A DNA stretch of 6,625 bases from Mailhella massiliensis (GCF_020741395.1 NZ_DYZA01000155.1:1-6625), one strand, 5' to 3'; shown: positions 1-5,568, counted from the first letter of the stretch. Notes: generated by a model not told the origin, from the letters alone. Program-made: numbers and translations.

Positions 1-2
1 CC

Positions 3-74
3 TGCTGGACGCACCTCTTCGCTCCCGCCGTCCCCCACTGGGCAAAAAACTTTGTTGAGGAATGCAGAAAATAG
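3..74 (+). CDS. Possible C-terminal end of an upstream gene (partial, unidentified)
   Basis: The third reading frame is open from the window edge to a TAG at 72-74 and encodes CWTHLFAPAVPHWAKNFVEECRK. The composition is protein-like (two Trp, mixed hydrophobic and charged residues). The earlier codons mostly end in G or C, as in the real genes here, more so than in the competing frame that stops at 56-58. The stop lies 10 bases before the hairpin at 84-134. The next gene shows the same arrangement, with its stop 12 bases before a related hairpin, which supports a real gene end here. Only 23 codons are visible, so no family or function can be given. The reading could be chance. Confidence 0.42.
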   Translation, partial: CWTHLFAPAVPHWAKNFVEECRK

Positions 75-378
75 GGGAGTTGAGCGGGGGAAGGAGGAAA
101 CCCTTTTGAAAAAGGGCTTTCCTCCTTCCCCCGCACCCCCATCCTCCTTCCGAAAACTTTTATTATGAGAAAGACGGCATCAGTCCTTCGAACATGCCGT
201 GCCGTCCGGCACATCCCCGCGTCTTCTGCGCCTGCACGGGCATGAAATCAAAACGGGCGAGCCCCGGGCATCCTCCTCCGGCAGACTTCCCGCTCCCCCG
301 GTCGCAACTCTTCCGTTTCATGAAAACCAAAAAGCGCCCGGCTCCCTTCCGGCACGCCCTCTCTCCACGAAGGCCATC
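75..378 (+). other. Intergenic region upstream of the acetyltransferase gene
   Basis: About 300 bases without a convincing gene. It contains the hairpin at 84-134 and a possible -10 element, TATTAT at 161-166 (5 of 6 matches to TATAAT), with no good -35 at the right distance. The acetyltransferase frame stays open upstream to an ATG at 199. The residues encoded between 199 and 378 are rich in Pro, Ser and Arg and do not resemble the family, so I treat this part as untranslated. Confidence 0.5.
84..134 (+). terminator. Long GA/CT-rich hairpin, probable terminator and repeat copy 1
   Basis: Bases 84-106 pair with 111-134 in a stem of about 23 base pairs with a single bulged C at 117. The loop is TGAA at 107-110. 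The apex reads CCCTTTTGAAAAAGGG. A T-rich GAAAACTTTT follows at 151-160, after a pyrimidine-rich stretch. The hairpin lies 10 bases after the probable stop at 74, the position expected of a terminator. A diverged copy with the same apex lies at 957-999. There is no U-run directly after the stem, so it may act as a weak or bidirectional terminator, or simply be a dispersed palindromic repeat. Confidence 0.6.
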
Positions 379-945
379 ATGAAAGACATCCGCATCCGCA
401 CGGCGACCACGGCCGACGCCCCCGCCCTTCTTGACATCTACGCGCCCTACGTCCGGGAAACGGCCATCAGCTTTGAATACGACGTTCCCTCGCTTCAGGA
501 ATTTGAAGGAAGAGTAAGCCATACCCTTTCCCGCTATCCGTGGATAGTGGCGGAACAGGGCGGCCGCGTCCTCGGCTATGCCTACGCCTCTGCCTTCCAT
601 CCCCGCGCGGCCTACCAGTGGTGCGCGGAAGCCTCCATCTACCTTGCGCGGGACGCGCGCGGCCATGGCCTCGGCGCACGGCTCTACGATGCGCTGGAAG
701 ATATCCTCAGGCGACAGAACATGCTTGTGCTCTATGCCTGCATCGCAAGCCCTTCCGAGGAGGACGAACACCTCACCCGCGCAAGCCTGCGCTTCCATGC
801 CCGCATGGGCTTCCGCAGCGTGGGCGAATTCCCCCGCTGCGGCTACAAGTTCGGCCGCTGGTACGGCATGGTATGGATGGAAAAACGCCTCGCCGAACCC
901 TCCGACCCGCCCGCGCCCGTCATACCCTTTTCGGAAATGGGATAG
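379..945 (+). CDS. GNAT N-acetyltransferase, phosphinothricin/methionine-sulfoximine acetyltransferase type
   Basis: Encodes 188 residues. The predicted role is transfer of an acetyl group from acetyl-CoA to a small amine in the cytoplasm. Family members acetylate phosphinothricin, methionine sulfoximine or related amino-acid analogues, but the true substrate cannot be read from the sequence. The GNAT start MKDIRIRTATTADAPAL is clear. The acetyl-CoA pyrophosphate loop is RGHGLG at residues 94-99 (R-x-x-G-x-G). E84 in WCAEASIYL and H140 in SLRFHARMGF align with the catalytic Glu and His described for Bar/Pat. CGYKFGRWYGMVWMEK at 154-169 is the characteristic C-terminal block. Relative to Bar there is a short insertion near residues 125-133 (SEEDEHL), seen in one subfamily. 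The ATG at 379 is chosen because the family starts here and GAAGG lies 5 bases upstream. The gene stands alone, between two related hairpins. Confidence 0.88.
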   Translation: MKDIRIRTATTADAPALLDIYAPYVRETAISFEYDVPSLQEFEGRVSHTLSRYPWIVAEQGGRVLGYAYASAFHPRAAYQWCAEASIYLARDARGHGLGARLYDALEDILRRQNMLVLYACIASPSEEDEHLTRASLRFHARMGFRSVGEFPRCGYKFGRWYGMVWMEKRLAEPSDPPAPVIPFSEMG

Positions 946-956
946 ACGGTTTTGCA

Positions 957-999
957 GGGGAAGGGAGAAAGCTTTTTGAAAAAGGCTTTTCCCCTCCCC
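957..999 (+). terminator. Hairpin after the acetyltransferase gene, repeat copy 2
   Basis: The inner stem GCTTTT (971-976) pairs with 981-986 around the loop TGAA. The outer stem pairs GGGGA (957-961) with TCCCC (995-999) and GGG (963-965) with CCC (991-993), with one mismatch and one bulge. AAAACTTT follows at 1000-1007. The stem starts 12 bases after the stop of the acetyltransferase gene. The opening GC(A/G)GGGGAAGG, the TTTTGAAAAAGG apex and the trailing AAAACTTT are shared with the hairpin at 84-134, so the two are copies of one family. Confidence 0.65.
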
Positions 1000-1011
1000 A
1001 AAACTTTCCAT

Positions 1012-1560
1012 TGCACACCACGGGCGCAAAAGCCGGGCAGCCCTGAAGAGGCCGAAAGGAGACTCCCGCACCTATGCCCCCGCATCCGGCAAAAAATCTG
1101 CCGAAGTTCCGCCGGGCACGGAGCCTCTTCCGGGCAGCACAAAGGCCCGGAGGCGAAGTCCTGACGAAATGCTCCCGGGGCATGACGCTTCCCTTCGAAA
1201 GTGCTTTCAGGCAGGACACGCTCACGCTGAGGCGGCAGCGCGTACGCGGCAGACAAAGCACGCCCTGCCCTCATGCCCGGAGCGTTCCCCGCCTTTTCCG
1301 GCGGAAGGACGGCCTTTCGACCAGAGCATGCCTTATGCCAAGCGCACAGCACGGCGAAAGGCCGAAGGCAGACCTGCGCCATCCTTTCCAGGGGCGGCAC
1401 AGCAAACAGCCGCGAGTCGAAGGAGAGCCTCTGCGGATGGAAGGCCGTTGCCCTGCCTGCTGAGGGGTCCGGCGGGAATCATTCCCCACGGCGGGGCCTT
1501 GGGGCAGCGCCCCACGGGCTTTTCCGGCGGGGCGGCGCCCCGCGTGCCTTTCCTGCCTTT
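1012..1560. other. Gene-poor intergenic region
   Basis: No frame here looks coding. The open frames are Arg/Pro/Cys-rich, lack a well-spaced ribosome binding site, and overlap each other on both strands, as expected in GC-rich noncoding DNA. The best candidate, ATG at 1074 to TGA at 1463, has AGGAG too far upstream (about 12 bases) and a non-globular composition. The region could be a decayed gene, but I recognise no remnant. It contains a small hairpin (CCGCC at 1289-1293 with GGCGG at 1300-1304) and ends in the tandem repeat at 1501-1556. Confidence 0.5.
1501..1556. repeat. 28-base tandem duplication carrying GGGGC-N3-GCCCC hairpins
   Basis: Unit 1 (1501-1528) and unit 2 (1529-1556) are adjacent and match at 23 of 28 positions by eye. 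Each begins with a stem-loop, GGGGCAGCGCCCC in unit 1 and GGGGCGGCGCCCC in unit 2. In unit 2 the stem extends to 7 perfect pairs (1527-1533 with 1537-1543). Each hairpin is followed by a T-rich tail (CTTTTCC or CCTTTCC), so each looks like a weak plus-strand terminator. No nearby plus-strand gene needs one, and the operon terminator at 1564-1594 lies between this repeat and lptG. Confidence 0.65.
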
Positions 1561-1563
1561 AAA

Positions 1564-1594
1564 CACAAAGCGGCGGGAGTTGTTCCCGCCGTTT
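1564..1594 (-). terminator. Intrinsic terminator of the lptF-lptG operon
   Basis: The stem CGGCGGGA (1571-1578) pairs perfectly with TCCCGCCG (1584-1591) around a 5-base loop. On the minus strand it is followed by CTTTGTGTTTAAA, a T-rich tail. It starts 26 bases beyond the lptG stop codon. This is the classic layout of a rho-independent terminator and marks the end of the operon. Confidence 0.82.
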
Positions 1595-1617
1595 CGCGTA
1601 TTGTCTGCCGGGGGGAG

Positions 1618-2685
1618 CTAGCGCCGCACGTTCACGAGGTAGAGGCGGCAGAGCGCCACGGCAAGGAGCAGGGCATCCGGGCCCCAGGCGGCCATGAGCG
1701 GGGGGAGCGAGCCCATTTGTCCCAGGGTCTCGCCGAACATGGTGAGCGAGTACATGATGAAGGTAGCGGCCATGCTTATGGCCACGGCGATATAGACATT
1801 GGAATTCCAGGAAACGATAGCCGCACCGAGCAGGGCCATGACGATGAGGGAGGCGGCGTAGGATATTTTGCCGTGCCACACGGTACGCAGGCCTTCCACG
1901 TTGGAACCGGCCTCGCCGAGCTGTTCAATGGCCTCGCCGAGCTGCCAGATGGGGAGCTGCTGGAGGTTGTTGGATTCGGTGGAGAAGAAGAGTTCCGGGT
2001 CCTGATGCAGGGGCAGCTCCAGGCGCGGCAGATGTTCACGCCGGTAGCTTTCGGGGAAGAGGCGTTCGGCGTCGGCAAGGACCCAGCCTTTTTCGCTGCC
2101 CATGACGCGGGGAGCCCGCACAATGACGTCCACATCGGATACGCCGTCGCGCACATGGAAGGCCGAAAAGCCCATGCCCTCGCCGCTGGGCCTCAGCGCG
2201 TTTATGGAAACGGTCCAGCCGTTTTCCATGAACCACACGTCGGAAATGGTGCGCTGGCTCAGATCCTGCTTGCGCACTTCCTCCCGCCATATCTGCTGGG
2301 AATAGCGCTCGCCCTGCACGCCGAGGAACTGCGAGCAGGCGAACTGCACGCCGCCCCAGAACACGCCGCAGAACACGAGCACCACGGCCACGGTAAAAAA
2401 GGAAATGCCGCCCGCATGCAGGGCCGTGAGTTCCCGGCTGTGGCCCATGAGGCAGAGCGTGACTACAGTGGCGAGCAGGAAGACGGCGGGCAGTATCTGC
2501 GCCACGATGGAAGGCAGGCGCACGCCGAAGTACTGGAGTATGAGCCCGAGGCCGGAGCCGGCTTCGATGAAGATATCCGCGCGCTCCACAATGTCGGTGA
2601 GCAGGTAAAGGCCCACGCCGAGGCCCATGATGAGCAGAAGCAGGCGCGCGTGCCGCCGGAAGATGTAACGGAAAAGCAGGCTCAT
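1618..2685 (-). CDS. lptG: LptG, lipopolysaccharide export permease subunit
   Basis: Encodes 355 residues, the usual length for LptG. With LptF and the ATPase LptB (not in this window) it forms the inner-membrane LptB2FG complex, which extracts lipopolysaccharide and passes it to the LptC-LptA bridge. Membrane segments are visible at about 13-31, 56-80, 97-117, 272-292, 297-317 and 332-350. Three lie on each side of a periplasmic domain (about 120-265), the YjgP/YjgQ architecture. RELTALHAGG at 84-93 is the conserved cytoplasmic-loop motif, matched in LptF at the same residue numbers. WHGKISYAASLIVMALLGAAI and MAAWGPDALL are typical of the C-terminal half. AAGGAGG (2699-2693) lies 7 bases before the ATG, and the start overlaps the lptF stop by 4 bases (ATGA). 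The second gene of the pair is normally LptG. A 7-residue duplication is noted separately. Confidence 0.9.
   Translation of the reverse strand: MSLLFRYIFRRHARLLLLIMGLGVGLYLLTDIVERADIFIEAGSGLGLILQYFGVRLPSIVAQILPAVFLLATVVTLCLMGHSRELTALHAGGISFFTVAVVLVFCGVFWGGVQFACSQFLGVQGERYSQQIWREEVRKQDLSQRTISDVWFMENGWTVSINALRPSGEGMGFSAFHVRDGVSDVDVIVRAPRVMGSEKGWVLADAERLFPESYRREHLPRLELPLHQDPELFFSTESNNLQQLPIWQLGEAIEQLGEAGSNVEGLRTVWHGKISYAASLIVMALLGAAIVSWNSNVYIAVAISMAATFIMYSLTMFGETLGQMGSLPPLMAAWGPDALLLAVALCRLYLVNVRR
1909..1944 (-). repeat. In-frame 7-codon duplication inside lptG
   Basis: The 15-base sequence GGCCTCGCCGAGCTG occurs at 1909-1923 and 1930-1944, a 21-base period. In LptG it gives QLGEAIE followed by QLGEAGS, residues 248-261. 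These lie in the linker helix between the periplasmic domain and the fourth membrane segment. The spacing keeps the frame. Confidence 0.7.
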
Positions 2686-3854
2686 GCCTTATCCTCCTTC
2701 TTCTTTTTACGGCTCCTGCGCGACTGCCAGTGTTCCGTGATGCGCGGCATCCGCTCCTGCGCGGCAAGGCGCATGCCGTAGAGGCCGAGGAGGAGGAAGA
2801 CGAGATTGGGCGCCCACAGGCCGACGGTGGGCGTAAGGTCGCCGCTTTCGCCGAGGCTTATGCCCAGCATGAGCAGGCTGTAGTACACAAGGAAGAGCAG
2901 AAGCGCCATGAGCACGCCGGTCTGCTGCTTGAGCCCCTGGAAGGATGTTGCGATGGGTATGACGAAGATGCACAGCACCACGCAGGCCAGGGGGAAAACG
3001 AAGCGCTTGTGGCGCTCCACCACTATTTTGCGCGCCATGCGCGGATCGGTTTTCTGCAGGGCGCGCTCATTCTCATAGTCGTAAAGGCGCGCCCAGGTGT
3101 ATTCCTTGGGCTTGACCGGGCCCATGTCCACGCCCTGGAACAGGGAATCGAAGCTCAGGCGCACGGCGTATTCCTGAAAGCCCATGATGGAGAGGGCGTT
3201 GTCCTTTTCCGTATAGCTGCGCCCGTTCTTGAGCAGGAAGATGATCTCGCCGTTCTCATAGTCGGCGTCCAGGCTCCCGTCCGGGGCAAGGATAGTCATG
3301 GTAGTGTCGGCGGCGCGGCGGTCCTCCACCATGACGCCCGCCATGGTGCCGGAAACCGGATCCACCTTGCGGGCGAACATGACCATGTTCGGCACGTCCT
3401 TGTTGAACACGCCGGGCTGCACCACCACTCTTGCGCTGCTGCTTGCGATGCTGAGCACTTCGGAGCGGAAGTTCCCCATGCCCCAGGCCTGCCAGTAGAA
3501 GGAGATCCAGAAGCCGAAAAGCGCGCAGAACACGGAAAAGAGAAGCGGCGCGGGCAGCATCTGGTAAAGACTCACCCCGCCCGCCTTGAGGGCCACGAGC
3601 TCCCTGTCGGTACTCATGCGCAAAAAGGTGAGGAACACCGAAAGCATGCACGCGATGGGGCAGATGATGAGCAGAAAGAAGGGGCTCAAGTAGCCGAAAA
3701 GGCGCAGCGTATCCCAGATGTTCAGCTCAAGCCCGAGGAGCATGTCGCGAAGCTGCAAGGCGCGGCCCATGAGAATGAACAGAAGAAGCACGGCCATGGA
3801 CAGAAAGAAGGTCTTGGCGTGCTCCATGAACAGGCGTCGCTGGAGAAGGTTCAT
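2682..3854 (-). CDS. lptF: LptF, lipopolysaccharide export permease subunit
   Basis: Encodes 390 residues. It is the partner of LptG in the inner-membrane LptB2FG lipopolysaccharide extractor. Membrane segments are visible at about 15-34, 53-78, 101-121, 284-304, 313-333 and 345-365, with a periplasmic domain between (about 122-280). DRELVALKAGGVS at 83-95 is the conserved cytoplasmic loop of the family. R31 at the end of the first membrane helix may correspond to the basic residue implicated in lipopolysaccharide contact in E. coli LptF; this alignment is inferred. The C-terminus is unusually basic (RRSRKKKKEDKA) and cytoplasmic. GAGG at 3865-3862 lies 7 bases before the ATG. The start overlaps the stop of the upstream 63-residue gene by 4 bases, and its own stop overlaps lptG in the same way, so all three are probably translated together. 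LptF is assigned by operon order; LptF and LptG are paralogues. Confidence 0.9.
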   Translation of the reverse strand: MNLLQRRLFMEHAKTFFLSMAVLLLFILMGRALQLRDMLLGLELNIWDTLRLFGYLSPFFLLIICPIACMLSVFLTFLRMSTDRELVALKAGGVSLYQMLPAPLLFSVFCALFGFWISFYWQAWGMGNFRSEVLSIASSSARVVVQPGVFNKDVPNMVMFARKVDPVSGTMAGVMVEDRRAADTTMTILAPDGSLDADYENGEIIFLLKNGRSYTEKDNALSIMGFQEYAVRLSFDSLFQGVDMGPVKPKEYTWARLYDYENERALQKTDPRMARKIVVERHKRFVFPLACVVLCIFVIPIATSFQGLKQQTGVLMALLLFLVYYSLLMLGISLGESGDLTPTVGLWAPNLVFLLLGLYGMRLAAQERMPRITEHWQSRRSRKKKKEDKA

Positions 3855-4042
3855 GCGCGCGCCTCATCCTGCCGGACGAAAAGGCGCTCCAGGGCCTCCT
3901 GATCGAGGGGCGAAAGGTTGAAGCGCACTCCCGCGCCGTCCAGCAGCTCGGCCACGCTCACGGAAGGAGATTCCTGCCTGCGTTCCAGCATATACGCGAG
4001 CGCGCGGCGCACGAGTTCCTCATGCTGCATCACGGTAGCCAT
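3851..4042 (-). CDS. Small protein of unknown function, first gene of the lptF-lptG operon
   Basis: Encodes 63 residues with no signal peptide or membrane segment. It starts MATVMQHEELVRRALAYMLE, a likely amphipathic helix at about 6-23. After a Ser/Pro-containing turn come two further probable helices, about 29-36 (VAELLDGAG) and 45-60 (PLDQEALERLFVRQDE). The product is acidic and probably cytoplasmic. It is judged real for three reasons: GGAG (4051-4048) lies 5 bases before the ATG at 4042, codon use matches the neighbours, and the stop overlaps the lptF start as ATGA. I recognise no family. The coupling to lptF suggests a job tied to lipopolysaccharide export or its control, but that is inference from position only. 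A second Met at residue 5 is a weaker start. Confidence 0.72.
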   Translation of the reverse strand: MATVMQHEELVRRALAYMLERRQESPSVSVAELLDGAGVRFNLSPLDQEALERLFVRQDEARA

Positions 4043-4112
4043 ATTTTCTCCACATGCGTCTGATTCCGGGCCGCCGCCCGACGGGGCAAAAACCGCCCTT
4101 CCACGAAAAAGC

Positions 4113-4154
4113 GTTATACGAAAAGAGATTTCCCGCGCTTTCCCGTTTTGTCAA
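4113..4154 (-). promoter_or_regulatory. Possible promoter of the small-protein-lptF-lptG operon
   Basis: On the minus strand, TATAAC (4118-4113) matches the -10 consensus at 5 of 6 positions. It would start transcription about 65 bases before the first ATG of the operon. No good -35 lies at the usual 16-18 bases. A perfect TTGACA (4154-4149) sits too far away, 30 bases from TATAAC, and has only a poor -10 at its own proper distance. Either element could belong to a real promoter, so the call is weak. Confidence 0.3.
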
Positions 4155-4164
4155 TCCCTTTTTC

Positions 4165-4190
4165 CCGGGCGGCGGGAAAGCCGCGCCCGG
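4165..4190. repeat. GC-rich hairpin in the intergenic region before the lpt operon
   Basis: CCGGGC (4165-4170) pairs with GCCCGG (4185-4190) and GGC (4171-4173) with GCC (4180-4182). Two bases are bulged and the loop is GGGAAA. On the minus strand it is the second hairpin after the hydrolase stop and could help stop transcription before the lpt operon promoter, but no T-run follows it on that strand. Confidence 0.4.
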
Positions 4191-4204
4191 CAAAGCCCGC
4201 GCCG

Positions 4205-4236
4205 CGCCTTTTTGGGGAGCGCGCCCCCAAAAGGCG
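4205..4236 (-). terminator. Hairpin after the UPF0173 hydrolase gene, probable terminator
   Basis: CGCCTTTT (4205-4212) pairs with AAAAGGCG (4229-4236) and GGGG (4214-4217) with CCCC (4225-4228). One T is bulged and the loop has 7 bases. It lies 24 bases past the hydrolase stop codon. The stem is strong, but on the minus strand it is followed by GC-rich sequence and not a U-run, so it is not a canonical intrinsic terminator. Confidence 0.45.
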
Positions 4237-4259
4237 GCTGCGGCGGAGAGAAAAGGTTC

Positions 4260-4958
4260 CTAGTCCAGCACCACGATTTCCCCGGGTTCCATGACGAGGG
4301 GGCGGCACTCCGGCGCATGGCGCTTCAGGGCCTCCACAAAGGCGTCGGCGTTCTGCGCGAGCACCGGGAAGGTCTTATAGTGGATGGGCATGGCCACGGG
4401 AGCCTTCAAAAGCGCGGCGGCCCGGGCGGCAAGCTCGCCGTCCATGGTGAACACGCCGCCCGCAGGCAGAAGCGCAAGGTCGAGCCTGAAGCGGTCGGCA
4501 ATGAGCGCCATGTCGCCGAAGAGGCCCGTATCGCCCGCGTGATACACGGTGTGCCCGCCGGGCATTTCAATGACGTACCCCACGGGGGAACCCGCGGCCG
4601 CGGAATGGAAGGCCTGCGTCATGGTGATCTTCACGCCCTTTTCCTCAAGCGTGCCGTCCACATTGCCGCCCATGCCGTAGTTGATGATCTGCCCTTCCGG
4701 CACGCCGTGTTCACGGAAATACCCCACGAGGTCGTGGATGCAGTAAAGGGTTGCGCCGGTGGTACGCACTATTTCCACGGTCTGGCCGAGATGGTCGCCG
4801 TGGTCGTGGGTAAGGGCAACGATATCGGGACGGGGAATTTCGCGCCAGTCGGGCGCAAAGGGATTGCCTTCAAAAAAAGGATCGACCAGAACGGACACGC
4901 CGTTCTCGTTGAGCATGACATTGGAATGGCCGTACCAGGTAAGGTGCAATTGGGACAT
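4260..4958 (-). CDS. UPF0173 metal-dependent hydrolase, metallo-beta-lactamase fold
   Basis: Encodes 232 residues, close to the usual 225-230 of UPF0173. It is cytoplasmic, with no signal peptide. The fold and metal ligands are clear. The start LTWYGHSNVML is followed by VDPFFEGNP (D26), then the signature THDHGDHLG with H51, H53, D55 and H56. Further ligands are H118 in QAFHSA, D143 in YHAGDTGLFGDM, and H193 in PIHYKTFP. These are the positions expected for a two-zinc (or iron/manganese) hydrolase centre. Distant relatives include UlaG-type lactonases and other beta-lactamase-fold hydrolases, but the natural substrate of UPF0173 is not established, so no reaction is claimed. GGAGG (4969-4965) lies 6 bases before the ATG. 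The gene has its own promoter candidate and hairpin and appears to be transcribed alone. Confidence 0.9.
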   Translation of the reverse strand: MSQLHLTWYGHSNVMLNENGVSVLVDPFFEGNPFAPDWREIPRPDIVALTHDHGDHLGQTVEIVRTTGATLYCIHDLVGYFREHGVPEGQIINYGMGGNVDGTLEEKGVKITMTQAFHSAAAGSPVGYVIEMPGGHTVYHAGDTGLFGDMALIADRFRLDLALLPAGGVFTMDGELAARAAALLKAPVAMPIHYKTFPVLAQNADAFVEALKRHAPECRPLVMEPGEIVVLD

Positions 4959-5029
4959 GTTGTACCTCCGAAATGGGGGTTCAGGTTCCGGGGAAAGCCG
5001 CGCCCGCTTCCGGGAGCGGCGGGACTTTT

Positions 5030-5058
5030 CTTTTAATATCCCGAAGGCCCACGGTCAA
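5030..5058 (-). promoter_or_regulatory. Probable sigma70-type promoter of the UPF0173 hydrolase gene
   Basis: On the minus strand, TTGACC (5058-5053) is followed by exactly 17 bases and then TAAAAG (5035-5030). This matches 5 of 6 positions of the -35 consensus and 4 of 6 of the -10. An overlapping TATTAA gives an alternative, closer -10. Transcription would start near 5023, leaving a leader of about 65 bases before the ATG at 4958. The AT-rich patch stands out in very GC-rich surroundings. Confidence 0.5.
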
Positions 5059-5298
5059 GCCGTCGCCTTTCCCCCTTTTTCTTCGCCACCGCCATGCCGC
5101 ACGGCGCGGGCATGGAGGCGCTGTGCCTGCCCTGCCCGAGCGGCTTTCCCCGGAACGGAAGGGGCCCGGCATACCGGTTTTCCCCGGGGAAACGGCGGTG
5201 CTGGCTTTCCCCCGCAGAGGGGAAGCCGGGCCGCCTTCAGCCCCGCTGCCCTTCGGGCGCGCCGCCCGGCCGGGCGGAAAAGGCCCCGAAGGCGCTTT

Positions 5299-5326
5299 CC
5301 CCGGGCGGAAGCCCCCGCGCCCGGGG
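5299..5326. repeat. Strong inverted repeat in the divergent intergenic region
   Basis: CCCCGGGCG (5299-5307) pairs without a mismatch with 5318-5326 around a 10-base loop. T5298-A5327 and two G-T wobbles extend the stem outward. There is no T-run on either strand, so a terminator role is unlikely. A folded leader or a palindromic repeat element is possible. Confidence 0.5.
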
Positions 5327-5486
5327 AGGGGACAAATCCGACGCCGAAGATACAGGCCCCGCCCGGTTTCTGCAGCCGCCGTGCGGCCTTTCCCGTGCCC
5401 GCCGGCGAGCCGCCCGCACCTCCCTGCCGGAGCCTCCTTCGGCCCCCGGCTTCCCGGCTTTTCTGTGCGGAAGAAGGGCTGGGGAG

Positions 5487-5525
5487 CCGGGGGGCTTTGT
5501 CCCCGGCCTTGACAAAAAGCCCCGG
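5487..5525. repeat. Long inverted repeat just before the exported-protein gene
   Basis: GGGGC (5491-5495) pairs with GCCCC (5519-5523), TTTGT (5496-5500) with ACAAA (5512-5516), and CC (5487-5488) with GG (5524-5525). The bulges are A5517-A5518 and G5489-G5490, and the loop is 11 bases. It ends 43 bases before the start codon of the exported-protein gene. It could be an attenuator or leader structure if transcription starts upstream, or simply a palindromic repeat. Confidence 0.45.
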
Positions 5526-5568
5526 GCGGGCAAGGCTCTGCCTGCGGATTCTGCCGCAAGGAGCCTTC

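Larger units (their letters stand above)
4970..5568. other. Long divergent intergenic region rich in palindromes
   Basis: About 600 bases between two divergent genes. Long frames are open on both strands, but they encode Pro/Ala/Gly/Arg-rich sequence without recognisable motifs, as GC-rich noncoding DNA often does. Strong inverted repeats are present at 5174-5195 (centred on TTTCCCCGGGGAAA), 5203-5227 (GGCTT-CCCC with GGGGAAGCC), 5299-5326 (9 perfect pairs) and 5487-5525 (about 12 pairs). A TTGACA at 5509-5514 could be a -35 for the exported-protein gene, but no matching -10 is visible and it lies within the last palindrome. Confidence 0.55.

Noticed and set aside
199..378. N-terminal extension of the acetyltransferase by 60 residues
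   Set aside because: The GNAT fold begins at the Met encoded at 379, which has its own ribosome binding site. The extension is Pro/Ser/Arg-rich and unlike the family.
379..945. Naming the acetyltransferase as a resistance gene (bar/pat)
   Set aside because: The fold and catalytic residues fit, but this subfamily is broad and the substrate cannot be inferred from sequence alone.
843..1400. Minus-strand frame of 185 codons
   Set aside because: It overlaps the end of the acetyltransferase gene and its terminator hairpin, and the product has low-quality, Cys/Arg-rich composition.
1074..1463. Possible 129-residue plus-strand gene in the gap after the acetyltransferase
   Set aside because: The AGGAG lies too far upstream, the composition is Arg-rich and non-globular, and there is no recognisable motif.
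1273..2781. Open frame of 502 codons on the plus strand, opposite lptG
   Set aside because: It is antisense to a clear LptG gene. The His/Glu/Ala/Gly-rich product has no motif, and such frames arise from G/C-ending codons on the true strand.
2730..3902. Open frame of 390 codons on the plus strand, opposite lptF
   Set aside because: It is antisense to LptF, His/Glu-rich and without domains; a shadow of codon bias.
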